Source: Nitrospira sp. (GTDB lineage: Bacteria > Nitrospirota > Nitrospiria > Nitrospirales > Nitrospiraceae). From it: a stretch of DNA of 64,000 nucleotides. The stretch is taken from positions 1 to 64,000 of the forward strand of contig JADYYH010000062.1 in NCBI GenBank assembly GCA_020853775.1, written 5' to 3'. The position numbers and the translations under genes are program-made. The notes beneath the pieces were generated by a model. That model did no database searches and had not been told where the DNA came from. It saw only the letters and a list, made by a program, of their open reading frames with translations. This document shows, in pieces, positions 8,660 to 18,500 of this stretch (within the stretch, counting starts at the first letter, position 1; each line of letters begins with the position of its first letter).

Positions 8660-8812
8660 CCGAACTCCACGAGTCCGACACCTACCGGCAGCCCCCTCCC
8701 TGGGGCAGGTCATTCCATATGGCCCTAGTCCATCGTGGGTATTTGTGATATGACTCGGCCCGGTTTGTCACTCCGACCATTTCATCTTCTCGCGCGTGGG
8801 AGCTCACGCATG

Positions 8813-11800
8813 GGGACGCATACGCTGCCTTCCGATGAAACCGCGCGTGTAGGGGCGCTGTGCCGCTACCGCATTCTCGATTCTCCTCCGGAAGCCGACT
8901 TCGACGAACTCGTGCAACTGGCCGCCTCGATCTTTAAGGCCCCGATGGCCGCCATCACCTTCATCGACCAAGACCGGCAATGGGTCAAAGCGGCCTACGG
9001 CCTCGACATCAGCCACAGCGACCGCGCGTGCGGGCTGTGCTCTTTTACTATTCAAGGAACGGAGCCGGTGGTCATCGAGGATGCCTCCGCCGATGCGCGC
9101 TTCTCAGCCCATGCCTTGGTCCGTGCCTCCCCGCAGGTCAGGTTTTATTGTGGCGCGCCCATTGTGACCCATGATGGGTATGCGGTCGGGGCGATTGCCG
9201 TGATGGATTCGATTCCGCGGGCGGTGACCGATGAAGACTGCCTGACTATTCGACGATTGGCGCGTCAGGCTGCGGCGCTGTTGGAACTGCGGATCGTCAG
9301 GCTCGATCGGGCTGCCGTCGAGGAGAGGCGCGCCTATTATGAGGACGTTCTTCGCCTCATGGCCGGGACGATCAGGTCCACCGGGTTGGGTTTTCTTCAA
9401 GACCTCGTCGAAATGCTGGCGCGTTCAACCGGCGCTGAATATGTGTTCTGTATTCGGGCCCTTCCCGGACGGACCCGCGGCAAGACCGTGGCCGGGTATG
9501 GACCGAATGGGCCGCTTGAGCCGTTGGAATACGAGTTGGCAGGGACGCCCTGCGAAAATGTGTTCAGAACGGAATTTTGTCACTATCCCAAGGACGTTCA
9601 GGCCTTGTTTCCGTACGACGACCACCTGCGGCAGTTTTCGATCGAGTCTTACATGGGGATCGCCTTGTCGCCGGCATCCGGGGAGCCCATCGGCTGGATT
9701 GCCATGCTCCACAGAGCGCCGTTGAGAGATCCCGCGCAGGCGGAATCCTTCCTGCGCATGATCGCGGGCCGCGCGGGCAGCGAATTGGGGCGGGAACTGG
9801 CCGAGCAACAGCTCAAGCAGAGCGAGGAGCGATTCCGTGCAGCCTACCATAACGCGACGGTAGGCATGTCCATCGCCGCTCTCGACGGCCGTCTTCAAGA
9901 AGTCAATCAGCGACTCTGTACGATCCTCGGATATTCCGAAGAGGAGCTGCTGAGTCGCACGTTTCAATCGCTCACCCATCCCGACGACCTGCGTCAACAC
10001 CTTGAGCGACTGCAGAAACTCTTGGACGGAACGGCGGACAGCGATGTCCTCGAGAAGCGTTACATCAGGAAAGACGGAACGACCGTGTGGGCCCAGGTGG
10101 GGCTCTCGGTCATCCGGGATGAGGCCGGCATTCCGTTATATACCCTTGCGCTAGTGCAGGACATCACCGAACGGAAGCGGGCGGAAGAAGCGTTACAGCT
10201 GGCCAAGTACACGATCGAGCATGCCACGGAGGCGATCTATTGGGTGGGGCCCGGCGCGGAACTTCTGGACGTCAACGATTCGGCCTGCAGTCTGTTGGGC
10301 TATACCAAAGACGAGTTCCGACGCATGACGGTTCTGGACATCGACCCCACGTTCCAGCCCGACACCTGGGTGGCCTATTGGACGGAAATGCGGCGCCTGG
10401 GAAGAGTGTCCTTCGAGAGTCATCATCGAGCCAAAGACGGAGGGCTCATCCCGATCGAAGTGAACGTGGTGTCCATTCAGTACAAGGGCCAGGAATGCCA
10501 TTGTGCCTTTGTCCGGGATATCACCAAACGCAAGAAGGCAGAGGGGGCGCTGGCGAGAACGCAAGAGAAACTTCAGCAGGCGCTTCGAGCCTCCAGCACG
10601 GGGCTCTGGGACTGGAATACTGAAACCGGCGAGGTATTCTTCTCGGACGAATGGGCGCAGCAACTTGGATACGAGGGCCACGAAATTGCCGGGGGGTTTG
10701 AGGAATGGCAATCGCGGCTGCACCCGGACGACCACGACCGGGCCCTGGCCTATGTGCGAAACTACCTTCAGCATCCCGAGGGCCACTACGAGCAGGAGTT
10801 TCGGATGCGCCGGAAGGACGGCTCCTACTGCTGGCTGGCTGCGCGCGCCTCATTTGTCGAGGAAGCGAATGGACGAAAGGTCCGGCTCATCGGCTCGCAT
10901 GCCGATATCAGCGAGCGCAAACAATCGGAGTGGGAACGCGACGAAGCGCTGAGCAATCTTCAGACGATCATGGAGACCGTCCCTGACGTGATTTTTGCGT
11001 TGGACCTGGAAGGACGGGTCGCCAAGTGGAATCTGCGGCTGGAAACGGTGACGGGTTATACGCGGGAGGAATTACAAGGTAAGCCGGCGCTGGAAATGGT
11101 GCCTGCCGAAGAAGCGGAACAAACGGCTGCCGCCATCCGGGAGGCCTATGCACAGGGGTATGCCGAGCTGGAAGGCCATCTGTTGGCGAAAGACGGCCGG
11201 ACCATGCTGTACCATTGGACCGGCGCTCCCTATCGCGATTCGCAGGGGCGCGTCATCGGCGTCACGGGCGTGGGACGAGACATCACCGAGCGCAAGAGCG
11301 TCGAGCGGATGTTGGCTGCGGAAAAACGGATTCTTGAACTGATCGGGTCGGACGCCGCCTTGCCGGCCGTGCTGGCTGAAATTTGTCTGATGATTGAAGG
11401 GCAGTCCAGCGGGGTCTTCTGCGCGGTGATGCTGCTTGATGACGAGGGCGCCCACTTGCGCCGGGGCGCAGGGCCCAGTCTCCCGGAGACGTATATGCAA
11501 GCGATCGATGGGATGGCCATCGGTCCGTCTTGTGGCTCGTGCGGGACAGCGGCGTTTCTGGGACGGCAGGTGATCGTCGAGGATATTGCCACCGATCCGT
11601 TCTGGGCCGACTTCCGCGATCTCGCGCTGGCGCACCACCTGCGGGCCTGCTCGTCAACCCCGATTATCTCGGCAGCCGGAGAAGTTCTGGGTACATTCTC
11701 GCTCTACGTGTCCACGCCGCGGCACCCGCTCGATGAATTGCCCATCGTCGCGCGCGCCTCGCATCTCGCCTGCCTCGCCATTGAACGGAAACGCATGGAG

Positions 11801-13663
11801 AGTGCACTGCGCCTTACTCAGTTCTCGATTCAGCAGGCGGTGGACGCCGTCTTTCTGGTGAATGCCGGGGCGCGTATTCTGGATGTCAATGAAGCGGCCT
11901 GCGAGATGTTGGGGTATTCCCGCGACGAGCTTTTGTCCAAGACGGTGCACGACATCGATACGAATTTTCCGCGTGAGAACTGGCAGGCCCGGTGGCAGCA
12001 GTTGAAAGTGAGGAAGTTCTTCTCGTATGAGTCCCGGCATCAGAAAAAAGACGGGATCGTGATCCAGACCGACACGACCATCAATTTTCTGGTTCACGAG
12101 GGCCGGGAATACGTGTGCGTGTTCATGCGCGATATCACCGACCGGAAGCGGGCGGAGGCGCAGTTGCATTTGACGCAATTCGCCATCGAGCGGGCGGGCG
12201 ACATGGTGTTCTGGATGGACGAGTCGGCGCGCCTGTTGCTCGTGAACGCGGCGGCCTGCGAACGGACGGGCTACACCAAAGACGAATTGCTTCGAATGGC
12301 CGTGCCGGATATCGATCCCCACTATCAGATGGAGGTATGGGCGCGCCACTGGCAGGAGCTTCGGGAGACCGGCTGGCAACGCCTGGAAACGCAGCACCGA
12401 TCCAAATCCGGCGAAGTGTATCCCGTGGAGGTCGTGGCCAACTTCGTGGTCTTCGAAGGGCGGGAGTATAACTTCGCCACGGTTCGCGACATCTCGGAGC
12501 GCAAGCGCACGGAGCTGCGGCTCCGATTCAGCGAGGAGCGGTTTCGTCTCGTGGCCCAGGCCACCAACGATGTGTTATGGGACTGGGATCTCGTGACGAA
12601 TGAACACTGGTGGAGTCCTAACGCTTGCGAGAAGTTCGGCTATGATGCCAAGCGTGAACCGAGTGTCGATGCCTGGACGGTGCGGTTACATCCCGAAGAT
12701 AAGGCCTCGATTTTGACGATGGTGCGACAGGCCATTGGTTCGGAGGTACAGACCCTCGCGGCAGAATATCGTTTCCTGTTAGGCGACGGCACCTATGGCC
12801 ATTTCCTGGATCGAGCCCATATCGTCAGGAATGAAGAGGGAACCGCCATCCGATTGATCGGCGCCATGATCGATGTGACGGGGCCCAAACGAGCCTATGC
12901 GTCGCTCGAAGAAGCCTATCGACGGTTTCAAGCCATGTCGCAGGAACTGCAACTGGTCGAATCCAACGAACGCCGCCGTCTCTCGCGTGAGTTGCATGAT
13001 GAACTGGGACAGTTGCTGACTTCGCTCAAATTTGACTTGGCCTCGGTGAAGCGGATCGTGGCCGCGCGGCCCAAGGGCTTGGGCCCTCGAAGCCAGGAAC
13101 GATTGGCCCGCGCCTTGGAAACGACGGATCTGCTGTTTGTCCGCCTGCGTCAGATCGTCCGAGCCCTCCGGCCGCCGGTCTTGGAAGAGTTAGGATTGAA
13201 GGCCGGGTTAGAGGCCCTGATTGCGGACGTGCAGGCGCGTACCGGGCTGCGCTGCTCGCTGATGTTTGAGCAGACGGAGCGCCGACCATCACGCGGCTCC
13301 ACGCTGGAAACCGCGTTGTACCGCATTGTTCAAGAGTTGCTGACCAATGTGATTCGCCATGCGCGCGCGACGAACGTCGACATCGTCATGACAACCAGCC
13401 AGCAGGAGTGGCGGATGACGGTGAAGGATGATGGCATCGGTTTCGATGTGGCGGGACTGACTCCGACGGGAGGATTTGGCTTGCGAGGCATATGGGAGCG
13501 GGTGGAAATACTGGGCGGGTACGTCGAGATCCTCTCCGGTTCGGAGGCGGGAACATGGGTGCAGGTGGTCATTCCGGTCAGTTCCGAACCGGATCCTGCG
13601 CGTGTCACAGATCGCGAAGCGACGGACTGGCGTCGCCGGCGGAGGAAAGCAGTTGATGAATAA
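8813..13663 (+). CDS. GAF/PAS multi-sensor histidine kinase (NarX/DesK-type core)
   Basis: A 1616-residue soluble kinase without transmembrane segments. Order by sequence similarity: GAF (about 10-165), GAF-like (175-333), PAS (340-460), PAS (460-580), PAS (585-705), PAS (715-830), GAF (835-1000), PAS (1000-1120), PAS (1120-1240), PAS (1240-1365), then a HisKA_3 dimerisation domain with phospho-acceptor His at residue 1395 in SRELHDELGQ and a HATPase_c domain (VQELLTNVIRHA N-box, DDGIGF G-box). HisKA_3 kinases signal to NarL-type regulators, and one begins inside the last codons of this gene. The start at 8813 has GGGAG seven bases upstream; GTG 8735 and ATG 8750 are in-frame alternatives. 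The first GAF segment has an unusual Cys-containing motif (DRACGLCSF). Confidence 0.9.
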   Translation, partial: GTHTLPSDETARVGALCRYRILDSPPEADFDELVQLAASIFKAPMAAITFIDQDRQWVKAAYGLDISHSDRACGLCSFTIQGTEPVVIEDASADARFSAHALVRASPQVRFYCGAPIVTHDGYAVGAIAVMDSIPRAVTDEDCLTIRRLARQAAALLELRIVRLDRAAVEERRAYYEDVLRLMAGTIRSTGLGFLQDLVEMLARSTGAEYVFCIRALPGRTRGKTVAGYGPNGPLEPLEYELAGTPCENVFRTEFCHYPKDVQALFPYDDHLRQFSIESYMGIALSPASGEPIGWIAMLHRAPLRDPAQAESFLRMIAGRAGSELGRELAEQQLKQSEERFRAAYHNATVGMSIAALDGRLQEVNQRLCTILGYSEEELLSRTFQSLTHPDDLRQHLERLQKLLDGTADSDVLEKRYIRKDGTTVWAQVGLSVIRDEAGIPLYTLALVQDITERKRAEEALQLAKYTIEHATEAIYWVGPGAELLDVNDSACSLLGYTKDEFRRMTVLDIDPTFQPDTWVAYWTEMRRLGRVSFESHHRAKDGGLIPIEVNVVSIQYKGQECHCAFVRDITKRKKAEGALARTQEKLQQALRASSTGLWDWNTETGEVFFSDEWAQQLGYEGHEIAGGFEEWQSRLHPDDHDRALAYVRNYLQHPEGHYEQEFRMRRKDGSYCWLAARASFVEEANGRKVRLIGSHADISERKQSEWERDEALSNLQTIMETVPDVIFALDLEGRVAKWNLRLETVTGYTREELQGKPALEMVPAEEAEQTAAAIREAYAQGYAELEGHLLAKDGRTMLYHWTGAPYRDSQGRVIGVTGVGRDITERKSVERMLAAEKRILELIGSDAALPAVLAEICLMIEGQSSGVFCAVMLLDDEGAHLRRGAGPSLPETYMQAIDGMAIGPSCGSCGTAAFLGRQVIVEDIATDPFWADFRDLALAHHLRACSSTPIISAAGEVLGTFSLYVSTPRHPLDELPIVARASHLACLAIERKRMESALRLTQFSIQQAVDAVFLVNAGARILDVNEAACEMLGYSRDELLSKTVHDIDTNFPRENWQARWQQLKVRKFFSYESRHQKKDGIVIQTDTTINFLVHEGREYVCVFMRDITDRKRAEAQLHLTQFAIERAGDMVFWMDESARLLLVNAAACERTGYTKDELLRMAVPDIDPHYQMEVWARHWQELRETGWQRLETQHRSKSGEVYPVEVVANFVVFEGREYNFATVRDISERKRTELRLRFSEERFRLVAQATNDVLWDWDLVTNEHWWSPNACEKFGYDAKREPSVDAWTVRLHPEDKASILTMVRQAIGSEVQTLAAEYRFLLGDGTYGHFLDRAHIVRNEEGTAIRLIGAMIDVTGPKRAYASLEEAYRRFQAMSQELQLVESNERRRLSRELHDELGQLLTSLKFDLASVKRIVAARPKGLGPRSQERLARALETTDLLFVRLRQIVRALRPPVLEELGLKAGLEALIADVQARTGLRCSLMFEQTERRPSRGSTLETALYRIVQELLTNVIRHARATNVDIVMTTSQQEWRMTVKDDGIGFDVAGLTPTGGFGLRGIWERVEILGGYVEILSGSEAGTWVQVVIPVSSEPDPARVTDREATDWRRRRRKAVDE

Positions 13664-14294
13664 ATGCCGGTGTCTGATTGCCGATGACCATCCGGTCGTC
13701 CGCAGAGGGGTGCGCGATTTACTCGAGGATGAACAGCTGTGTTCAGAAATTTTGGAGGCCGACACGGGCGAGGAAGCGCTCGAGGCGATACGGCGTCAGT
13801 CCTGGGACCTGATGATTCTCGACATTGCCCTGCCCGACAAGCACGGGCTGGATGTTTTGAAGGAGGCCAAACTCCTGCAGCCCCGGTTGCCCGTGTTGAT
13901 GTTGAGCCTTTATCCGGAAAAAGAATTCGCGATGCGGGCGATCAGGGCGGGGGCCTCCGGCTATCTCACCAAGCAAAGCGCGCCCGCTGAGTTGCTGGCG
14001 GCGGTGAATCGCGTGCTGCAAGGCGGCCGGTATATCACCTCGTCCCTCGCCGAACAGCTAGCGAAGGTCTATGAAACCGGTACGGCGGAGGTTCGCCATG
14101 CGCGACTCTCGGATCGTGAGCTGCAAGTCCTTCGGTTGCTGGGGCAGGGCAAATCGGTTTCGGTCATTGGGGGAGAACTCTGTCTCAGCGTGAAAACCAT
14201 CAGCACCTACCGTGCGAGGATCCTGGAAAAGCTGTCCTGCGAAAGTACCGGCGAGCTGATCCGATATGCCATCGAGGCTCGACTGATCGACTAG
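13656..14294 (+). CDS. NarL/FixJ-type response regulator, partner of the upstream kinase
   Basis: A 212-residue regulator with an intact receiver: acidic pair in LIADDHP, phosphoacceptor Asp in LMILDIALPDKHG, Ser in VLMLSLY and Lys in YLTKQS. A C-terminal LuxR-type HTH follows (LSDRELQVLRLLGQGKSVSVIGGELCLS...TYRARI). The ATG at 13656 lies eight bases inside the 3' end of the kinase gene, with GGAGGA about ten bases upstream, so translation is coupled and the two are very likely a cognate pair. The frame is open further upstream, but that part is antisense to nothing and carries no receiver sequence, so the long version was rejected. Confidence 0.9.
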   Translation: MNKCRCLIADDHPVVRRGVRDLLEDEQLCSEILEADTGEEALEAIRRQSWDLMILDIALPDKHGLDVLKEAKLLQPRLPVLMLSLYPEKEFAMRAIRAGASGYLTKQSAPAELLAAVNRVLQGGRYITSSLAEQLAKVYETGTAEVRHARLSDRELQVLRLLGQGKSVSVIGGELCLSVKTISTYRARILEKLSCESTGELIRYAIEARLID

Positions 14295-14345
14295 GCCGGC
14301 TCGGCCTTCCCCCTCTCTTCGGTCCGTAACGTGTCCACCGAGCAT

Positions 14346-14366
14346 GCGTCAGTCGAATGCTGACGC
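14346..14366. repeat. inverted repeat upstream of the second NarL-type regulator
   Basis: Perfect 7-base arms GCGTCAG (14346-14352) and CTGACGC (14360-14366) around a 7-base centre. No T-run follows. It lies between two response-regulator genes and may be a regulator binding site or a weak transcript-end hairpin. Confidence 0.3.
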
Positions 14367-14458
14367 GTAAATCCACCTCCCGCCTATATTCCTACAGTCT
14401 CAATCTGCCGTAGCTATAACCATCGGCAAGCTCGCAGTCGCGGCGCGATGGGGGGTAC

Positions 14459-15139
14459 ATGGAACGGCAGTCTTTCTATCGTATGGTGTTGATCGATGAC
14501 AGTCGGATGGTGCGTCTCGGCATCCGCGAACAGCTGCTCACGGCGACGGATTTGCGGGTGGTGGGAGAAGCGATGTCGGCGGAGGAAGGGATTGAATTAG
14601 TGGCGCAGCTGAATCCCCACCTGGTGTTATTGGATAGCCGTCTGCCGGATTTCTCTGGCGTGGAGGCTTGCCGGCAAATGGTCGCTCGCGACCCTGCCCG
14701 GCGGGTGCTCATGCTGAGCATTCAGGACGACCCCACGGTTGTTCAAGAGGCTCTTGCCGCAGGGGCTCGAGGATATCTACTCAAGGATGCGCCGGTGGAT
14801 ACGTGGCTCGATGCGATTCGCAGAGTGGCCTCCGGTGAGGTCCTGTTCCAACCGCACTTGCTCGGCATGGTGCTGAGGGAAGTGCACGACATGGGAAATG
14901 GTCTCTCGTCCAAGTCCTTGACCGCCCTTTCTCAGCAGGAATACCGGTTGTTGCCCTTGGTCGCGGAAGGCAAAACGAACAAGGAAATCGCCTCTGCCCT
15001 CGACCTCTCCGATAAGACCGTGAAGAACTACCTCGCGAACATTTTTTTCAAACTGGGAATTACCAGACGGACGCAGGCCGCGACACTCTACGCCAGGGCT
15101 CTGCCGATCCGGTCCAGGTCTTCCAGCCACTATGAGTGA
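14459..15139 (+). CDS. NarL/FixJ-type response regulator with intact receiver
   Basis: A 226-residue protein. The receiver has the acidic pair in VLIDDS, phosphoacceptor Asp in LVLLDSRLPDFSG, Ser in MLSIQDD and Lys in YLLKDA, so it should be phosphorylatable. The LuxR-type HTH contains GKTNKEIASALDLSDKTVKN, which is nearly identical in the recognition-helix region to the HTH of the regulator at 28406-29062; the two probably recognise the same or overlapping sites. It is 164 bp downstream of the first regulator gene and may be transcribed separately. Its kinase is unknown; the large upstream kinase is one candidate. Confidence 0.88.
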   Translation: MERQSFYRMVLIDDSRMVRLGIREQLLTATDLRVVGEAMSAEEGIELVAQLNPHLVLLDSRLPDFSGVEACRQMVARDPARRVLMLSIQDDPTVVQEALAAGARGYLLKDAPVDTWLDAIRRVASGEVLFQPHLLGMVLREVHDMGNGLSSKSLTALSQQEYRLLPLVAEGKTNKEIASALDLSDKTVKNYLANIFFKLGITRRTQAATLYARALPIRSRSSSHYE

Positions 15140-15156
15140 CAGCGAGGAGGACCTGC

Positions 15157-15540
15157 ATGCCGTTGATCTTGATTGCGGATGACAACCAGCAAATTTGCGG
15201 GTGGTTACGGGCTCTCCTGGAGGCAGAAGGACATCGTGTGCTCGAAGCCGCAGACGGCAAGGCGGCGATGGCGACCATTGAACGTGACGCGCCTGATCTG
15301 ATGATTCTGGATATGTATTTGCCGGTGCAAGATGGGCTGGAAACCATCTTGCTGCTGCACAATTCGCAGTCGCACGTAAAAATCCTGGCTATCTCCGGTC
15401 AGCCGCTGCCGGGATACGATATCTTGAAGATTGCAACGGCGTTCGGCGCGCATGGAGCGTTGGAAAAACCGTTTAGCCGCGAGTTGTTACTCCAACAGGT
15501 GCAGAATCTGCTCGCGCCGGCTCAACAGCCTTCCGTCTGA
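15157..15540 (+). CDS. single-domain response regulator (CheY-like receiver)
   Basis: A 127-residue stand-alone receiver with all key residues: acidic pair in LIADDN, Asp in LMILDMYLPVQDG, Ser in LAISGQ and Lys in ALEKPF. No output domain follows, so it acts through protein contacts or as a phosphate sink or relay for nearby kinases. The start at 15157 is supported by GAGGAGG eight bases upstream; the open frame begins at 15136 but that part lacks receiver sequence. It begins 17 bp after the preceding regulator gene and is probably co-transcribed with it. Confidence 0.88.
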   Translation: MPLILIADDNQQICGWLRALLEAEGHRVLEAADGKAAMATIERDAPDLMILDMYLPVQDGLETILLLHNSQSHVKILAISGQPLPGYDILKIATAFGAHGALEKPFSRELLLQQVQNLLAPAQQPSV

Positions 15541-15563
15541 TCGCCCGGCTTCCCTCCCTGGCC

Positions 15564-18500
15564 CTACGAAAGCTCACGAATCATCTGAAAGCGCATCGGG
15601 TCCGAACGGTCCCGCGTAAATCCCAACTGTTCATAAAACCGCAGCCATCCGATGTTGCGCATCGATGTGCCGGCCCAGGCTGCGTTGTCCGGGCCTAAAT
15701 CGACAATCAGCTTATGGCCGGCATAGGCCTCCATCAGTTCGTCAATCGCCTTGCCGAACAGACGATGCCCCAGGCCCAACCCCCGGTAGGCGGGACGAAC
15801 CCAGCCATATAAGGCGAGCCGGTGTCCGGTCACCGAGAGTCGCGTCGCGGCGACGACCGCCAGAATTTCACCGGAGCCGACCGGTCCAGTCTCGGAGTCG
15901 ATGGCCGGCAAACGCATCTGCCAGGCCGCCAGCGGCGGTGGCGGGCCGTCGGTGACCTCCGCCAGCGGTAACGGTCGCTTCAGCGCGTTCATGAACGTCT
16001 CCGCATAGTCGGGCACCGACGCCCATTCGATCAACAACTCCCGGAACAAGGAGGTGAGGTCGCCGGGCTGTTCCAACGGTTGCAGCACCGCGACCTGGTC
16101 GATCGAGAGAGTGAAATGCTGGCCCGCAAATCGAACGAAGGGGTGGCTGTACATGCTGCACACGGTGGGCCAGAACATCCGGAACGTCGCCGAGGAGGTC
16201 CAGCGCCGAAACAGGTTCATCCATCCGCGATTGAGCGCATGGCCGTGGAACTCTTCCAGCTTCACTGCGAGATAGACCTGCTCCATGAGTTGGATTTGCA
16301 GGTTGCAGGTATGCAGCGCGGCGCGAGGATTGAGGGCGATGCTGCCGGGATCCAGGCCGAAGACGGAACAGAGCTCCGGATAGATTTCCAGGTCGTAACG
16401 CAGCAGGTCCGGATCGTCCCGCAAGAGCCGCTCCAGGTCTTTCAGATCGTCCGTTTCGCCGAGGAAAGACTCCTGCATTCCCGGCGGGGTCGTCACCCAG
16501 TGCGAACGCAGCGCATGACAGAGGCGTGAAAAGTCCTGCTCCGTGCGATGCAGCGCCGGGCGGAGCACTTCTTGCGCCACATGTTCACCCAGGCGGCGAT
16601 AGGATTCGAATTGGGCCTCATCGAAGAACTGATCGGAAGTCGGTTCGTGGGGAAAGGCGGAATGGCGGGCCGCATAATCCTGTACGTCAGACGGCTCATT
16701 GCCGGTCAGCGACGGCTTCAGATAGAGCAACGTGCCGGCCGTGGCGTTGTCATCGACTTTGTCGTAGCGAATGGTGCCGATGGCATGGTGCCGATTGCTC
16801 GTCTTCGCGCCCTCCGCCCGCTTGATCTGGTCCAGATTCAGTTCGATGTCGATCCCAAGGTCGATTCTGATCTTGCGGATGGCATTGCCCAGATCCTCGA
16901 ACGTCAAACGAGGGTCGCACCCGGCGTCCACCACGAGAATACAATGACAGCGGCGCAGCACCATTTCATACAAGCCGAGATTCTCGAAATGCCCGCCGTC
17001 CGAAAGATAGACATAGGGGTGGCAGGAGTCGGTGAGGCCGAAGGTCTCTGCCAGCAGAGGCTGGATGGATACTGAGGGCGACGCACGCCGATAGGTGTCT
17101 GCGCCGGCGCGCCCCGGATTGCCGAGCCACCAGCCTAAACGGATGTTGAACAGCGCCAGCAGGAACGTCACCGCGGATGATGAATGGTACCCCATGTTGG
17201 GACTGGCCGCGGCGCCGGAGATGGCCAACGCGGTGCCCAGCGAAAGCCCCTGATCCAGATACCGGTTCGCGCCATATTCTTCGGAGCGGCGATAGCCTAA
17301 ATTCCAGCTCCCGCTATGGAGGGCGCTAATGGTGAAGGATTGGGCCTTGCGTTGTTGCCAGGCGAGGTTGTCCCCTTTCACCAGGTTCAGGGCAATGTTG
17401 ATGAGATGGAACGGGCGTGCCGCCTGCCGATGCAACCGGTTCACAAACAGCCTGGTGAACCAGGTCGCAGCCTCTCGGCCTGCGGCGGTATCCGGCTGCT
17501 CCAGGGCGGCCATCTTCGTGCGACAGGCCGGCCCGAGGCGTAACGTATCGGCAACAGGTCCGAGCCGGTTGTGAGCCACGGCATCGGACAATTCTTGCGA
17601 AAGCCGCGCGATGAGCGCATCCAGCTCGGTCGGTGACGACGAGGGGCGCGCATGGAACGCGTCCAGTACCGCGCACGTATCCGGCGCGAATTGCTTCTCG
17701 AACATCCAGCGCGCCAGACGCACGTCGTCAAATCGCACATCGCCCATGGCGGGGTTATCCAGATTGTCGAACCCGGTGAAGGGGTTAAAGGTCCGTTCGC
17801 GCTCAGGCTGCCGGCGGGAGGCTCCGAGATAGGCCCTGATGAGCCGGTTGCGGTACATCGCGTGCAGGGAGAAGCGATTGATGTTGATCAGCCCGGACAT
17901 CAGTAATCCCAGCAGGGCCACCGTCACCGTGAACCGGAACAATAGCCAGATCGGGGTGTGGTGGAGCACCTGTTCGTGGCCCCAAGGATCCGGCCAGCCG
18001 GTGTCTGCAAGCGCCTGCGGATCCGTGAGATCGCTGAGGTGTGTCCCATACTGGTGAGCGAGGAGGTCCAATTGCCAACTGGTGCCCAATGAGAGCGCAA
18101 TGAAGACGCAGAGCATGAAGATCGGCGCGGCGGCTTTGACGGCCACATCCGACATGATCGTCATCTGCGATCGTTCTTCCTGTTCTTGCGCCGTCGTTTT
18201 GGAACTGAAGCCGAGTACCAGCGTCAGGAGCCCGGAGAGGCCGCCGACCGAGGCGGCGACTTTTGGCGTCATCCAATGGATCAGACCGGGCCCGAAAATG
18301 ACGATGGCGCAGAGGCCCGTCCACATGACCATGACGATCAGCACCCAGGAACCGGTGCGGCCCCACCACTCGCGGTCCTGTTCTTCGGTGAACCGGCTGG
18401 CGAGGCCGATAAAAATGGTCGCGGTGAGCAGAAAGATCGTCAGGGCGCCGGGTACCGCCAGTGTGGCAAACCATTCCGTGTGAGAGGCAATGCTGGCCAG

